64,000 nucleotides of DNA from Gambelia wislizenii (lineage: Eukaryota > Chordata > Lepidosauria > Squamata > Crotaphytidae): NCBI GenBank assembly GCA_030847615.1, contig JAUMIR010000001.1, positions 383,638,687-383,702,686 of the forward strand. Direction: 5' to 3'. The position numbers were made by a program, and so were the translations under genes. Shown here piece by piece: positions 63,884 to 64,000 of the stretch. The notes under the pieces are model-generated. The model searched no databases. It saw nothing but the letters and a program-made list of their open reading frames with translations, and had not been told where the DNA came from. Within the stretch, counting starts at the first letter, position 1, and every line of letters starts with the position of its first letter.

Positions 63884-64000
63884 TGACTCATGTTCAGTTT
63901 GTTGTCCACTAAGACTCCTCGATTCCTTTACATGTACTACTATCAAGCCAGGTATCACCCATCCTATACCAGTGCATTTCATTTTTACTGCCCAAGTGTA
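63884..64000 (-). repeat. Inverted duplication of CR1 63556-63672, continuing past the window
   Basis: This 117-bp stretch is the reverse complement of 63556-63672 with only a handful of differences (for example CTATACCAG versus CTATATCTG near 63965). The copies are separated by about 210 bp. Confidence 0.9.

Overview
This window is vertebrate nuclear DNA, most likely from a squamate reptile (lizard or snake). The evidence is the repeat content: tRNA-derived Sauria-type SINEs, a 5S rRNA-derived SINE with a Sauria-like tail, BovB (RTE), CR1 and L2-like LINEs, a Penelope-like family, a DIRS-like tyrosine-recombinase retrotransposon, a mariner, and many short non-autonomous DNA transposons. There are no operons, ribosome-binding sites, CRISPR arrays or intact protein genes. 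The nearest thing to host coding sequence is one weak exon candidate near 22.8 kb. I therefore read the window as intergenic or intronic and rich in transposable elements.

Layout. 0-11 kb: CR1 and L2 3' ends, short transposons, two copies of an unassigned LINE whose 3' ends run into (GA)n, a Penelope-like element with a damaged reverse transcriptase, and an inverted pair of Penelope 3' parts. 13.8-17.7 kb: a nested stack in which a Tigger-like DNA transposon is split by a CR1, and that CR1 is split by a 1.1 kb non-autonomous DNA transposon. 18-21 kb: a hAT-like element, two Sauria SINEs and a solo LTR with a 5-bp target duplication. 23.1-24.5 kb: an unusual GC-rich stretch with a TATA-like box, two strong hairpins and a hierarchical pyrimidine-rich tandem array. 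24.9-28.3 kb: a fragmented BovB interrupted by a CR1 and by an unclassified 0.9 kb insert. 31.8-32.7 kb: an internally deleted mariner. 34.8-38.2 kb: a near full-length L2-like LINE on the minus strand with about three 170-bp repeats at its 5' end. 40.6-41.5 kb: two Penelope pieces forming a palindrome. 41.6-47.15 kb: a DIRS-like element (gag, RT, RNase H, tyrosine recombinase), full of stops and frameshifts. 47-64 kb: more CR1, SINEs and short DNA transposons, including a 329-bp near-perfect foldback inside a CR1 and an inverted CR1 duplication that runs off the right edge.

Every coding remnant I can assign belongs to a mobile element and carries at least one inactivating lesion. Several lesions hit catalytic residues: Penelope RT YVDD to YVGD, the first catalytic Arg of the DIRS recombinase to Leu, and the BovB motif A context. 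The elements do not form a cooperating system; they record successive insertions, and many insertions can be ordered by nesting. Calls rest on reading motifs, terminal repeats and target duplications by eye. Family names below superfamily level were not checked against a repeat library.
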